Positions 23,919 to 32,010 of a DNA stretch of 32,642 nucleotides are shown here, in pieces. The DNA comes from Deltaproteobacteria bacterium (lineage in GTDB: Bacteria; Myxococcota_A; UBA9042), in the NCBI GenBank assembly GCA_016218865.1, contig JACRCU010000253.1, positions 1 to 32,642 of the forward strand, given 5' to 3'. Positions within the stretch are counted from its first letter, which is position 1; the number at the start of each line of letters is the position of its first letter. A program made the translations under genes and the position numbers. The notes under the pieces were generated by a model. It was not told where the DNA came from and did not search any database. It saw only the letters and a program-made list of their open reading frames with translations.

Positions 23919-25898
23919 TTGCTCGCATCGCTGGCCGCCCTGAGCGTGCTTGCCAGTGCCCGCCCAGCCTGCGCCTTTGACTACCTGGAACACATGTGGC
24001 TGGGCGACCGCGCCTGCCGCGACGCGCAGTTCCGCCTGGCGCAAGCGCTCCGGCCGGGCGACGACCGCCTGGCGGCGCGCTTCTTGGCCCTGGCCGTGGC
24101 CTGTCCCAGCGAGCCAGTCGGCCGGCGCGCCTACTGCGTGGGCGGCTACAAGCAGGCGACCGCCCAGCTCAACCACGTCGAAACCAGCGATTATCCTGCG
24201 ACGTTCGGCGACTTCGCCGCGCTGCCGGACCACATCTCGGACTTTGGTCCGATCGCTGGTCTGACCCAGGCGGCGCAGCGCGGCCTGGTGGCCTGGCTGT
24301 GGCGCTGGCTGGCCGCGCCGGTGGGGGATGCGGGCGGCGTGGTCGGCGATGTAGGCGAAGATGCCTGTGAAACCAATGACTTGGTCGACTGGGAGCAGCT
24401 GGAAGACGACGTCAACCGCCGGCTGTCCCAGTGGCGCGATGCCCCCGGCGACGTGACGCCGAGCCTGCTCGAGGCCACGGCGCGGGCGCCGGCGGTGCGC
24501 GGTCCGCACGATGCGCCGGGTCCCTACAGCTTCGACAATCCGCACTACCTGGACCTGGTGCTGCGCAACCACGACCACTTTGGTGGCGAGGCTTGGCGCA
24601 ACTGGACGGGCTTCCACTCGGTCGCCCAGGCCGTGGCGGCGCGGCCGTGCCGCGACTCGCTGGCGCTGAGTCCGGGCGATCTGCGGGCACTCGCGGTCGG
24701 CAATGTGCGATTCCAGCAGGTGAATTGGACGGAGCTGGACTCGCGGGTGCGGCGCCAGCTGGGCTGCCAACTGCAGGGCGAACTGGCGGCGCAGCGCGTG
24801 GCGCTCTGGGCTCGCAGCACCGACCCGACCTTGGCGCGCGCCGCCCAGCCGTGGCTGGCGCAGCTGAGCGAACCCGAGGGCGAGCCGCTGCGGCAGGCGA
24901 TCGCCGCGGCCCTGGCGTCGCTGTCGCTGGAAGGGGCCGGACTGCACTTCCTGCAAGATGGCTTGTCCGGCGGCCACTTGCGCACCCTGCGGGCCGGCCG
25001 AAGCCTGGAGGACAGCCGCTACGACCACGACACCGACGGCCAGGCGGGCTTGGCCAGCACCCTGGTTACCCGCGCCGGCCCGCGCCGGCTGGTGGCCTTT
25101 GGCGACGGCTGGCTGCTGGGTCGGTCGGGCCGCTGCGGCGACCTGGACCTGGAACAGCCCGCATCGGCAGGGGAACCCAAGCGGCTGACCGCTTGCCTGC
25201 TGCAGCACCAGCGCGCTCTGCTGGTGGGCATGGGCAGCGCCAGCCTGGTCGACTGGGCCCTGGGCGGGGCGCTGGACAAGCCCGACCCAGCGATCTGCAA
25301 GGCCACCCCGCTGGCGCACTTCGCCTGCAATTTTCTGCCTTTGGCCCCTCCGCAGGCGGGCGCGTGGGCGGTGGCGCCCCACAGTCCAGTGCTGCCGCGC
25401 GGCGACCTGCCGGTGCCGCCGCCGCCGTTCACGTACGAGTCGCTGCTGACCGCGCTGGCCATCGACGGCGCCGGCAATGCCACGCAAGTTGGCGTGCGCA
25501 TGGAGTTCCTGAGCCAGCTGGGCTCCACGGGTCACTGGCTGCGCAGCTGGGACGTGGGCCTGCTGACCCGCCTGCAGCCGCGCCACGGTCCCGACCTGGC
25601 CCTGGAGGCCGCGCACCTGTTCCACTTTCGCTGGGCGGCGCGCTTCCTGGTCCACGCCGGGCCGGTGACGACGATGTCGCTCTACGGCTTTGGCGAGGAC
25701 GTGGGGCTGCGTTGGGGCCTGGGCGGCGCTGCCGGCCTGACCCTGCTGCCCGAGGGCTGGACCAAACTGCCCTTGGAACTGCGTCTGTCGTACCGCATTC
25801 CGGTGATCCTGTTCGACAGCCAGTACGGCTTTGACCGGCGCAGCATCGACGTGCCGGCGCAGTGGATCGAGTTCGCCTTTGGTGTGGCGTTCCTGTAG
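23919..25898 (+). CDS. predicted zinc-dependent phospholipase C-fold exported protein with beta-rich C-terminal domain
   Basis: 659 residues from a TTG at 23919. The true start is uncertain: a CTG at 23892, 6 nt after GAGG, would give a better signal peptide with a basic n-region (KSSFLRW). Cleavage is likely after PACA, before FDYLEH. The segment HFLQDGLSGGH has His343-x3-Asp347-x5-His353, the spacing of the metal-binding His118/Asp122/His128 motif of Bacillus zinc phospholipase C and the S1/P1 nuclease fold. Other candidate ligands are His25, Asp104/His105, His218/His220, His233 and His370. From about 480 the sequence becomes alternating and aromatic, and ends in WIEFAFGVAFL, compatible with an outer-membrane beta-barrel of about eight strands. 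Enzyme class and barrel are inferences; a catalytically dead or nuclease form is possible. Confidence 0.7.
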   Translation: MLASLAALSVLASARPACAFDYLEHMWLGDRACRDAQFRLAQALRPGDDRLAARFLALAVACPSEPVGRRAYCVGGYKQATAQLNHVETSDYPATFGDFAALPDHISDFGPIAGLTQAAQRGLVAWLWRWLAAPVGDAGGVVGDVGEDACETNDLVDWEQLEDDVNRRLSQWRDAPGDVTPSLLEATARAPAVRGPHDAPGPYSFDNPHYLDLVLRNHDHFGGEAWRNWTGFHSVAQAVAARPCRDSLALSPGDLRALAVGNVRFQQVNWTELDSRVRRQLGCQLQGELAAQRVALWARSTDPTLARAAQPWLAQLSEPEGEPLRQAIAAALASLSLEGAGLHFLQDGLSGGHLRTLRAGRSLEDSRYDHDTDGQAGLASTLVTRAGPRRLVAFGDGWLLGRSGRCGDLDLEQPASAGEPKRLTACLLQHQRALLVGMGSASLVDWALGGALDKPDPAICKATPLAHFACNFLPLAPPQAGAWAVAPHSPVLPRGDLPVPPPPFTYESLLTALAIDGAGNATQVGVRMEFLSQLGSTGHWLRSWDVGLLTRLQPRHGPDLALEAAHLFHFRWAARFLVHAGPVTTMSLYGFGEDVGLRWGLGGAAGLTLLPEGWTKLPLELRLSYRIPVILFDSQYGFDRRSIDVPAQWIEFAFGVAFL

Positions 25899-25904
25899 CC
25901 CGGA

Positions 25905-25920
25905 CTCGACAAGCTCAGGG
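25905..25920. repeat. short REP-like intergenic motif
   Basis: ctcgacaagctcaggg lies 7 bp after the phospholipase-like gene. It resembles a motif (TTCGACAAGCTCAGG and its complement) that I have often met in intergenic DNA of many bacteria. Only one copy is in the window, so repeat status cannot be shown here. Confidence 0.25.
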
Positions 25921-25970
25921 GGCCGTCTTACCCTGCAGGGACCGCGGCTCAACCGCCCTTGCCAGGTGCC

Positions 25971-27689
25971 ATGGCCCACCTTCTGCACCCGCTGCACTCG
26001 TTGGCTACATCGCCGATCGCGCGGGCGCTGGCGGTCGCCGCGGGCGTGGCCGCCTGCTGGCTCGCGTTTGCCGAGCCGCCGGCCGCCAAGACCCGCAGTG
26101 CCGAGTTGCTGGGGGCTGAACCGTCCGGCGCCGTCGCCGTCGACAGCACGGACGACGGTCCCCTGGAGGTCTACAAAAGGTCGCACGCGGTCGTGATCGG
26201 CATCGACCAGTACCAGAACCTGCCGCAGCTGGGCGGCGCCGTCCGCGACGCGCAAGAGGTGGCCGAGTCCTTGAAAGAGCAGGGCTTCTCGGTGTCGCTG
26301 CTGCTGAACGCTCAGGCGACCCGCGCCGCCATCACCAAGCTGGTCGGCGATCAGCTGCCCGGCCAGGTGGGCCCGCAAGATCGCGTGCTCGTTTACTTTG
26401 CCGGTCACGGCCTGTCCCGCGGCGAGGGCGAGTCGGCCATGGGCTATCTGATGCCGGTCGAGGCCCAGCGCGACGCGCCGGCGTCCACCGCCATCTCGAT
26501 GGCCGAGCTGCAGCGCTGGTTCGCCCAGTACCCGGCCAAGCACGTGCTCTACATGGCCGACGCTTGCTACTCCGGGCTGTCGATTGGCACGCGCGCCGTG
26601 GGCCTTTCGCCCGAGACCAAGCACTATCTGCGCGAAATCACGCAGCGTCCGGTGCGGGTGGCGCTGACCGCCGGCAGCAGCGGCCAGGAAGCCCACGAGC
26701 ACATGGGCCACGGGCTGTTCACCTACTTCTTTCTGCAAGGCCTGGGCGGCGCCGCCGACGGCAACAGCGATGGGGTCGTAACCACGGATGAGCTGGCGGC
26801 TTTCATCAAGCCGAACGTCGCCAGCGTGGCCGCCAGCCAGTACCGCGCCCAGCAGCACCCGCAGTTTGCGCGGATGGGCGAGGGCGAGTTCGTGTTTGTG
26901 TCGGCACATACCCGAAAGCAGAGTCCGCCCAGTGCGCCGCAGGCGGCGGAGGGGTCGCAAGCCCCGGTGCGCTCTGTGCAAGCTCCGGCCGAGCCCGCCA
27001 AGCCGGCGCCGGCCCGGGCGGTCAAGCAGCCCATCCGTGCCGCGCTCCTGTACTTCGACTACGAGGGGCAGGTGGCGGACCTGGTTCCGATGCGCAAGGG
27101 CTTGGCGCAGATGCTGATTTCGGATCTGCAGGGCCAGCCCGGCGTGCTGCTGGTCGAGCGCGAGCGGCTGGAGGAAGTGCTCGCCGAGCTCAAGCTGCAG
27201 CGCGGCCGCGCCGTCGATCCCGCGACCGCCGCCAAGGTCGGCAAGCTGCTGGGCGCGCAGTACCTGGTGCTGGGGCGCATCAGCGACTTCATGGGCAAGC
27301 TGCGCATCGACGCGCGGGTGGTGCACGTCGAGACCGGCGCGCTGGTCAAGACCGCCCGCGCCGACGGCAAGCTCGAGGACTTCTTGGACATCGAGCAGTC
27401 GCTTGCCGGCAACCTGCGCGAAGGGCTGCAGTCGGTGCGACCGCCCGAAGCACCGCCGGCGCCCAAAGTGTCCCAGAAGGCGCCCCGCAAGATTCGCCCA
27501 GAGGTGCTGGTGGCCTACTCGCAGGCTCTGGACGCGCGCGATCGCGGCGCCGTGGACGAGGCGCGCCAGCTGCTGCGCAAGGCCCTGGAGCTCGATCCCC
27601 AATTCGCCCCGGCCGACGATGCCATGCGGCACCTGCCTCCGGCCGTGGGCCTGCAAAATGGCGGTGTTCCATGCACGATTCGCTGCTGA
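25971..27689 (+). CDS. caspase-like (peptidase C14) protein with EF-hand loop, CsgG/TolB-like domain and TPR-like end
   Basis: 572 residues from the ATG at 25971 (weak AGG upstream; a TTG 12 bp earlier is the alternative). An N-terminal hydrophobic segment (about 15-35) indicates export or membrane anchoring. The C14 domain starts at about 70 (RSHAVVIGIDQYQNLPQL). It has the catalytic His146 in VYFAGHG and Cys199 in MADACYSG, so the dyad is intact. A perfect EF-hand loop DGNSDGVVTTDE follows at 263-274. After a Pro/Ala linker (about 318-350), residues about 355-470 (ALLYFDYEG, LLVERERLEEVLAEL, GAQYLVLGRISDF) resemble the CsgG/TolB N-terminal-like domain found in outer-membrane lipoproteins. 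A TPR-like pair of helices (about 520-560) ends it. The last 19 bp overlap the next gene. The activation trigger and substrate are unknown. Confidence 0.88.
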   Translation: MAHLLHPLHSLATSPIARALAVAAGVAACWLAFAEPPAAKTRSAELLGAEPSGAVAVDSTDDGPLEVYKRSHAVVIGIDQYQNLPQLGGAVRDAQEVAESLKEQGFSVSLLLNAQATRAAITKLVGDQLPGQVGPQDRVLVYFAGHGLSRGEGESAMGYLMPVEAQRDAPASTAISMAELQRWFAQYPAKHVLYMADACYSGLSIGTRAVGLSPETKHYLREITQRPVRVALTAGSSGQEAHEHMGHGLFTYFFLQGLGGAADGNSDGVVTTDELAAFIKPNVASVAASQYRAQQHPQFARMGEGEFVFVSAHTRKQSPPSAPQAAEGSQAPVRSVQAPAEPAKPAPARAVKQPIRAALLYFDYEGQVADLVPMRKGLAQMLISDLQGQPGVLLVERERLEEVLAELKLQRGRAVDPATAAKVGKLLGAQYLVLGRISDFMGKLRIDARVVHVETGALVKTARADGKLEDFLDIEQSLAGNLREGLQSVRPPEAPPAPKVSQKAPRKIRPEVLVAYSQALDARDRGAVDEARQLLRKALELDPQFAPADDAMRHLPPAVGLQNGGVPCTIRC

Positions 27690-28780
27690 CCGCCCAGAAC
27701 CTGATGCCCGACAGCTCGCTCGTCAAGGTCGGCTACAGCGAGCACCAGGACGACGGCCGCCTGCGCTGCACCTTGTGCCCGCGCCACTGCACCCTGGCCG
27801 ACGGCCAACGCGGGCTGTGCTGGGTGCGCGGCCGGGTCGGCGACAGCATGGTCCTGACCACCTGGGGCCGCAGCTCGGGCCTGTGTGTCGACCCCGTCGA
27901 GAAGAAACCGCTGTACCACTTTTTGCCCGGCTCGCCGATCCTCAGCTTCGGCACGGCGGGCTGCAACTTGGCCTGCCGCTTTTGCCAGAACTGGTCGATC
28001 ACCAAGTCGCGCCACGACGACACCCTGCAAGTCCGCGCCACTCCAGACGCCATCGCCGCCCTGGCCGAGGCCCACGCCTGCCCGTCGCTGGCAATGACCT
28101 ACAACGATCCGGTCATCTACATCGAGTACGCCGAGGCAGTGGCCCAGGCTTGCCGAGCGCGCGGTATCAAGACCGTAGCAGTGACAGCCGGTTACGTGGG
28201 CGACGCGGCGCGCGAGCGCTTCTGCCGGCTGTACGACGCCGCCAACGTGGACCTCAAGTCGTTCCGCGACAGCTTCTACCAGCGCCTCTGCGGCGCGCAC
28301 CTGCAGCCGGTGCTCGACACGCTCAAGTACATGGTCCACGAAGCCAAGGTCTGGACCGAGATCACGACCCTGGTCATTCCCGGCGAGAACGACAGCGACG
28401 TAGAGATGGCCGATCTGGCCGGCTGGATCGCCCGCGAGCTGGGGCCGCACGTGCCGCTGCACCTGTCGGCGTTCCATCCGGATTTCAAGATGCTGGACCA
28501 TCTGCCCACGCCACCGGCCCTGCTGCGGCGGTTGCGGACCGTGGCGCAGGCGCAGGGGCTGCAGCACGTCTACGTGGGCAATGTCCGCGACGCCGAGGCC
28601 AGCGCGACCTACTGCAGCCAATGCCGCGCGCCGCTGATTCGCCGCAACGGTTACCAGGTCACCGCCTACCTCTTGCACGACGGCAAGTGCCCGCACTGCG
28701 GCACGCCCTGCCACGGCCTGTGGAGCACCGCCGCCGGCCACTGGGGCGAGCGACGCCAGCCCGTGCTGCCCGCGTCGTAG
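27671..28780 (+). CDS. amrS: AmmeMemoRadiSam-type radical SAM enzyme (PflA-activase-like)
   Basis: 369 residues. The radical SAM motif is CNLACRFCQNW (Cys98, Cys102, Cys105), preceded by LSFGTAG as in this family. An N-terminal Cys set, CTLCPRHC with Cys50 (33, 36, 40, 50), and the phrase GLCVDPVEKKPLYHFLPG are typical of the AmmeMemoRadiSam radical SAM group, formerly called pyruvate formate-lyase activase-like (COG1180). The C-terminus has a zinc-ribbon-like pair (YCSQCRAP, KCPHCGTPC). The family often sits with AMMECR1 and Memo proteins, and neither is in this window. The reaction is not settled to my knowledge. The ATG at 27671 lies inside the end of the caspase-like gene (19-bp overlap), which implies co-transcription. 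An in-frame ATG at 27704 is possible. Confidence 0.88.
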   Translation: MHDSLLTAQNLMPDSSLVKVGYSEHQDDGRLRCTLCPRHCTLADGQRGLCWVRGRVGDSMVLTTWGRSSGLCVDPVEKKPLYHFLPGSPILSFGTAGCNLACRFCQNWSITKSRHDDTLQVRATPDAIAALAEAHACPSLAMTYNDPVIYIEYAEAVAQACRARGIKTVAVTAGYVGDAARERFCRLYDAANVDLKSFRDSFYQRLCGAHLQPVLDTLKYMVHEAKVWTEITTLVIPGENDSDVEMADLAGWIARELGPHVPLHLSAFHPDFKMLDHLPTPPALLRRLRTVAQAQGLQHVYVGNVRDAEASATYCSQCRAPLIRRNGYQVTAYLLHDGKCPHCGTPCHGLWSTAAGHWGERRQPVLPAS

Positions 28781-28840
28781 CTGCCTGGACCTCGCCTCAA
28801 CAAAAGCATAGGCTTGCTGCAACTCCCGGTGAGGTGCTCG

Positions 28841-31297
28841 ATGCGTTCGCGGCATGCGTGGTTTGGTCCGTGGTTGCGGTTGGCAGTGGCGGCGGTGTGC
28901 GTGGTGGCGGTCGCCTGCGACGACGGCCATCCGGGGGCGCACGGGTCAGCCGATACCGCGGCGGGTGGCGACGCTGGCGCTGTGCAGGATGGCGCGGATG
29001 CGAGCGACACCCAGGCTGCGCCGTGGACGCCGCCGGCCGTCGCAGGCCCGGACCAGGGCGCCGACCTGACCCCGGGCAAGTGGGTGCTGGCCGCGGTGGT
29101 GTCGGGCAGCGACCAGATCGGGCCGGCGCTGGAGCAGGGTACCTTCGAGCTGCCCGGTCCAGGCCAGAAAGCCTATGGAACCACCTGGACTTCCGCGTCG
29201 ATCAAAGACGGCTCGCTGCCGGCCAAGGGCGGCGGCACCCAGTACCAGTACGCGGCGATCGCGCTCGAAACTCCGCAGGCCTTGGGCGTAATTCTGCGGC
29301 TGGACCGCGCTTTCGACGTCTGGCTTGGCGGGCAGCGGCTGCCCGGCGACATCTACGGCTCGGGCCAGCTCCGTTTTGCCGGGCAATTGCAGGAAGGTAC
29401 GACCCTGCTGGTCGTGCGCGGCCGCGGCGGTCAGGGCCTGGGCGTGTCGCTGCGCACCACCACTCACCGCGCCGTGCTGAACGCTTTGGACCTGACCCGG
29501 CCGGACCTGCGGGTGGGCGACGCCAGTTCGCGCTGGCTCGGCGTGCCGCTGCTCGTCCCCGGGGCGCCCGCGGCAGCGGCGGTGCAGCGCGTCACGGCGC
29601 GGGTCGTCGGCGACAGCCGCTTCAAGGCCACCGCCACCGAGCTGGCCGGAGTCGCGGGCGGCATGGTCACGCAACTGGCGTTCGCAGTTGAGCTTGCCGC
29701 GCCGCCGACCGCCGCCGGCGAGAATTGGACCATCCACCTCCAGGTCGACAGCCCGGGCTGGCCCGAGAGCTACGCCTTGGCGGTGGAGCTGCCCACGGTC
29801 GCGGTCGACGCGGCCTTTCGCCAGACTTTCCGCTCGCCCGACGACGGCTCGGTGCAGTACTACGGCGTGCGGCCGCCCGTGCAGCAGGGACCGAACCAGC
29901 CGCTGCTCCTGTCCTTGCACGGCGCCGGGGTCGACGCCATCGGCCAGGCCGGCGCCTACCACGCCCACCCCAAGATCTACATCGCGGCGCCCACCAACCG
30001 CCGCCCCTTCGGCTTCGACTGGGAAGAGTGGGGCCACGCCAACGCCTTGTTCGCGCTGGACGACGCCATGGCCCGCTTTGGCACCGACCCGCACCGCGTC
30101 TACCTGGGCGGCCACTCGATGGGCGGCCACGGCACCTGGACGGTCGGTACCCACCACAGCGACCGCTTCCGCGTCCTCGGCCCCTCGGCCGGCTGGGGCT
30201 CGTTCTACACCTACCAGGGCAGCAAGAAGCCCACCGGCCCAGTTGGCCGCGCCCGCGCCCACAGCGACACCCACGTGTACATGGGCAACCTGGCCCAGAA
30301 CGCCGTGTACGTCATCCACGGCACCGCCGACGACAACGTGCCGTACAAAGAGGGCTTGGCCATGTTCAACGCGGTCAGCCAGATCAGCAGCGACGTGGGC
30401 CACCACTGGGAGCAGGGCGCCGGGCACTGGTGGGACGGCGACGCCAGCCCCGGCGCCGATTGCGTGGACTGGCCCGAGCTGTTCAGCTGGTTCGACAGCA
30501 GGCAACTGCAGATTCCGCGGTTGGATTTCAGCTGGCGCTCGCCCGGACCGTACTACAACCCGCAGCACGAGTGGTTGCGCGTCGCTTCGGCCGTGTCGCC
30601 GATGGACGACGTGACCATCACCAGCGCCGCCGACGGCAAGGGCACGGTGATCCTGACCACCCAGAACGTGCGCAGCCTGCTGGTCGACGGCGCGGTGCTG
30701 GCCAAGGCCGGCATCGCCACCCTGCGCGTCGACGGCAAGGACCAGCCGGTCGAGGCCAAGTCCATGGCGATCGGCCCGCAAGACGGCAAGCGGCCTGGGG
30801 TTTACGGTCCGTTCAACGCGGTGCACCAAAAGCCGTGGGCCTGGGTCTTTCCAGACGGCGACGAGGCGCTGGCGGGCGTGGCGGCCTACTTCGCCAGTAC
30901 CTGGGCCGCGATCGGCAACGGCCAGGCCGCGGTCCTGCCGCGCAGCAAGGTCACGCCCGCGGTGCGCCAGCAGCTGCAGCTGGTCTGGCTAGGTGTGCCG
31001 GCGGCGCAGCTGGACCTTCCCAAAGGCTTTGCCCTGAAATGGGGCGACGGCGACGTCACTGTAGGCGGCAACGCGGTGGGCGACGTGGCGGTGCAGACCG
31101 TATTCGACGCCGGCGACAAGCTGGGTGCCGCCCTGTGGGCGCCCGCCGACCGCGCATGGTTGCTCTACTGGTTGGTGCCGTTCTCCAGCCGCTCGGGCAT
31201 GCCCGACTACTTCACCTGGGACGAAAGCGGCGGCAAAGTCTCTGGTTTCTTCGACGCGACCTGGAAATTCGACCCTGCTTTCGCCAAGGGCTTGTAG
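28841..31297 (+). CDS. large lipoprotein with alpha/beta-hydrolase (esterase/peptidase-like) domain
   Basis: 818 residues from the ATG at 28841 (GAGG with a 6 nt spacer; a TTG 27 bp upstream is less likely). The lipobox is VAVAC (Cys26), followed by Asp-Asp and an Asp/Ala/Gly-rich tether to about 70. An N-terminal beta-rich region runs to about 330. The hydrolase domain has the oxyanion stretch LLLSLHGAG, the nucleophile elbow GGHSMGGHG (Ser426), the acid in VIHGTADDNVP (Asp497 or Asp498) and the His in GAGHWWDG (His529). This order matches the PHB-depolymerase/acetyl-esterase and S9-like exported hydrolases. The last ~250 residues (from about 570) are beta-rich and of unknown role. It is likely displayed on a membrane surface; the substrate is unknown. 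It is convergent with the next gene, with 14 bp between the ends. Confidence 0.85.
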   Translation: MRSRHAWFGPWLRLAVAAVCVVAVACDDGHPGAHGSADTAAGGDAGAVQDGADASDTQAAPWTPPAVAGPDQGADLTPGKWVLAAVVSGSDQIGPALEQGTFELPGPGQKAYGTTWTSASIKDGSLPAKGGGTQYQYAAIALETPQALGVILRLDRAFDVWLGGQRLPGDIYGSGQLRFAGQLQEGTTLLVVRGRGGQGLGVSLRTTTHRAVLNALDLTRPDLRVGDASSRWLGVPLLVPGAPAAAAVQRVTARVVGDSRFKATATELAGVAGGMVTQLAFAVELAAPPTAAGENWTIHLQVDSPGWPESYALAVELPTVAVDAAFRQTFRSPDDGSVQYYGVRPPVQQGPNQPLLLSLHGAGVDAIGQAGAYHAHPKIYIAAPTNRRPFGFDWEEWGHANALFALDDAMARFGTDPHRVYLGGHSMGGHGTWTVGTHHSDRFRVLGPSAGWGSFYTYQGSKKPTGPVGRARAHSDTHVYMGNLAQNAVYVIHGTADDNVPYKEGLAMFNAVSQISSDVGHHWEQGAGHWWDGDASPGADCVDWPELFSWFDSRQLQIPRLDFSWRSPGPYYNPQHEWLRVASAVSPMDDVTITSAADGKGTVILTTQNVRSLLVDGAVLAKAGIATLRVDGKDQPVEAKSMAIGPQDGKRPGVYGPFNAVHQKPWAWVFPDGDEALAGVAAYFASTWAAIGNGQAAVLPRSKVTPAVRQQLQLVWLGVPAAQLDLPKGFALKWGDGDVTVGGNAVGDVAVQTVFDAGDKLGAALWAPADRAWLLYWLVPFSSRSGMPDYFTWDESGGKVSGFFDATWKFDPAFAKGL

Positions 31298-31311
31298 CGG
31301 CTGCCCAGGCC

Positions 31312-31848
31312 TCACGGCTGCTTTTCGGCCAGGGCCTTCAAATCCACCAGGCCCTTCTCGAAGTCGCTGCCGACCATCTTGTCCATGTCCATCAGCAGGC
31401 CCATGGCCTTCAGCCCCAGGTTGTCGGCGCGACCCTCCATGACCCAGTCCACAGTGGTCTGGTTGCCTTGGGCGACCAGGTCGAAGCGGGTGTCGCTGGT
31501 CGACTGCCACGGCTCCAGGAATTCTAGTTTGATCTTCACTTGCTTGGCGGGTGTCGCCTCGACGATCGTCATGCGCCCTTTGCCGACCTGGTCGTTGCCG
31601 CTCCACTCGTAGATGGCGCCGACGCCCGAGGTGGTCCCCGACCAGGTCTTCTTCATGGCCGGGTCCAGCTTTTCCCACGGCGACCACTGGCTCCAGACGT
31701 GGAAGTCGACCAGCAGCGCGTAGACCTTGTCGGGCGGCGCGGCGATGCTCGCATTGCGTTTGACGGTGTAGTGGTCCGGGCGTGTGGCCACGACTGCCAG
31801 CAAAACGAGCAGCAGCACAGCGACAGCAATCAGGATCTTCTTGGCCAT
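31312..31848 (-). CDS. membrane-anchored SRPBCC (polyketide cyclase/START-like) protein
   Basis: 178 residues from the ATG at 31848 (GAGAGG with 5 nt spacing; longer in-frame starts run through the promoter region). One N-terminal membrane helix (about 4-22) is followed by an SRPBCC domain. SIAAPPDKVYALLVDFHVWSQW is the usual first strand and helix, then GVGAIYEWSGN, GKGRMTIVEATP and the long C-terminal helix (SDFEKGLVDLKALAEKQ). Domains of this type bind hydrophobic ligands in a deep cavity and often have no known ligand, as here. Confidence 0.9.
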   Translation of the reverse strand: MAKKILIAVAVLLLVLLAVVATRPDHYTVKRNASIAAPPDKVYALLVDFHVWSQWSPWEKLDPAMKKTWSGTTSGVGAIYEWSGNDQVGKGRMTIVEATPAKQVKIKLEFLEPWQSTSDTRFDLVAQGNQTTVDWVMEGRADNLGLKAMGLLMDMDKMVGSDFEKGLVDLKALAEKQP

Positions 31849-32010
31849 GGCATCCTCTCGGCGGGGAACTGGAACTGCGACCGTACGCGAGTTGTCGCGC
31901 CAGTGCAATTCAAATGCCGCCGTAGCCGCTCCTGTTGCCATCCTGTACGATGCTTGGCGCGGGCCAAGGCCTCGGGCGGTCGCCCGCGGATGGTTCGCCA
32001 GGCGGGCAAC
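31849..32010. other. divergent intergenic region with weak minus-strand promoter candidate
   Basis: 162 bp between the SRPBCC start and the exported protein start. On the minus strand, TTGCAC (31908-31903) and TACGGT (31885-31880) are 17 bp apart and about 31 bp upstream of the SRPBCC ATG, but each matches only three of six consensus bases. Nothing better is seen on the plus strand. Confidence 0.25.

Noticed and set aside
23910-27656. 1248-codon minus-strand frame
   Set aside because: It covers two well-supported plus-strand genes with catalytic motifs; its own sequence is Gln/Arg/His-rich without motifs.
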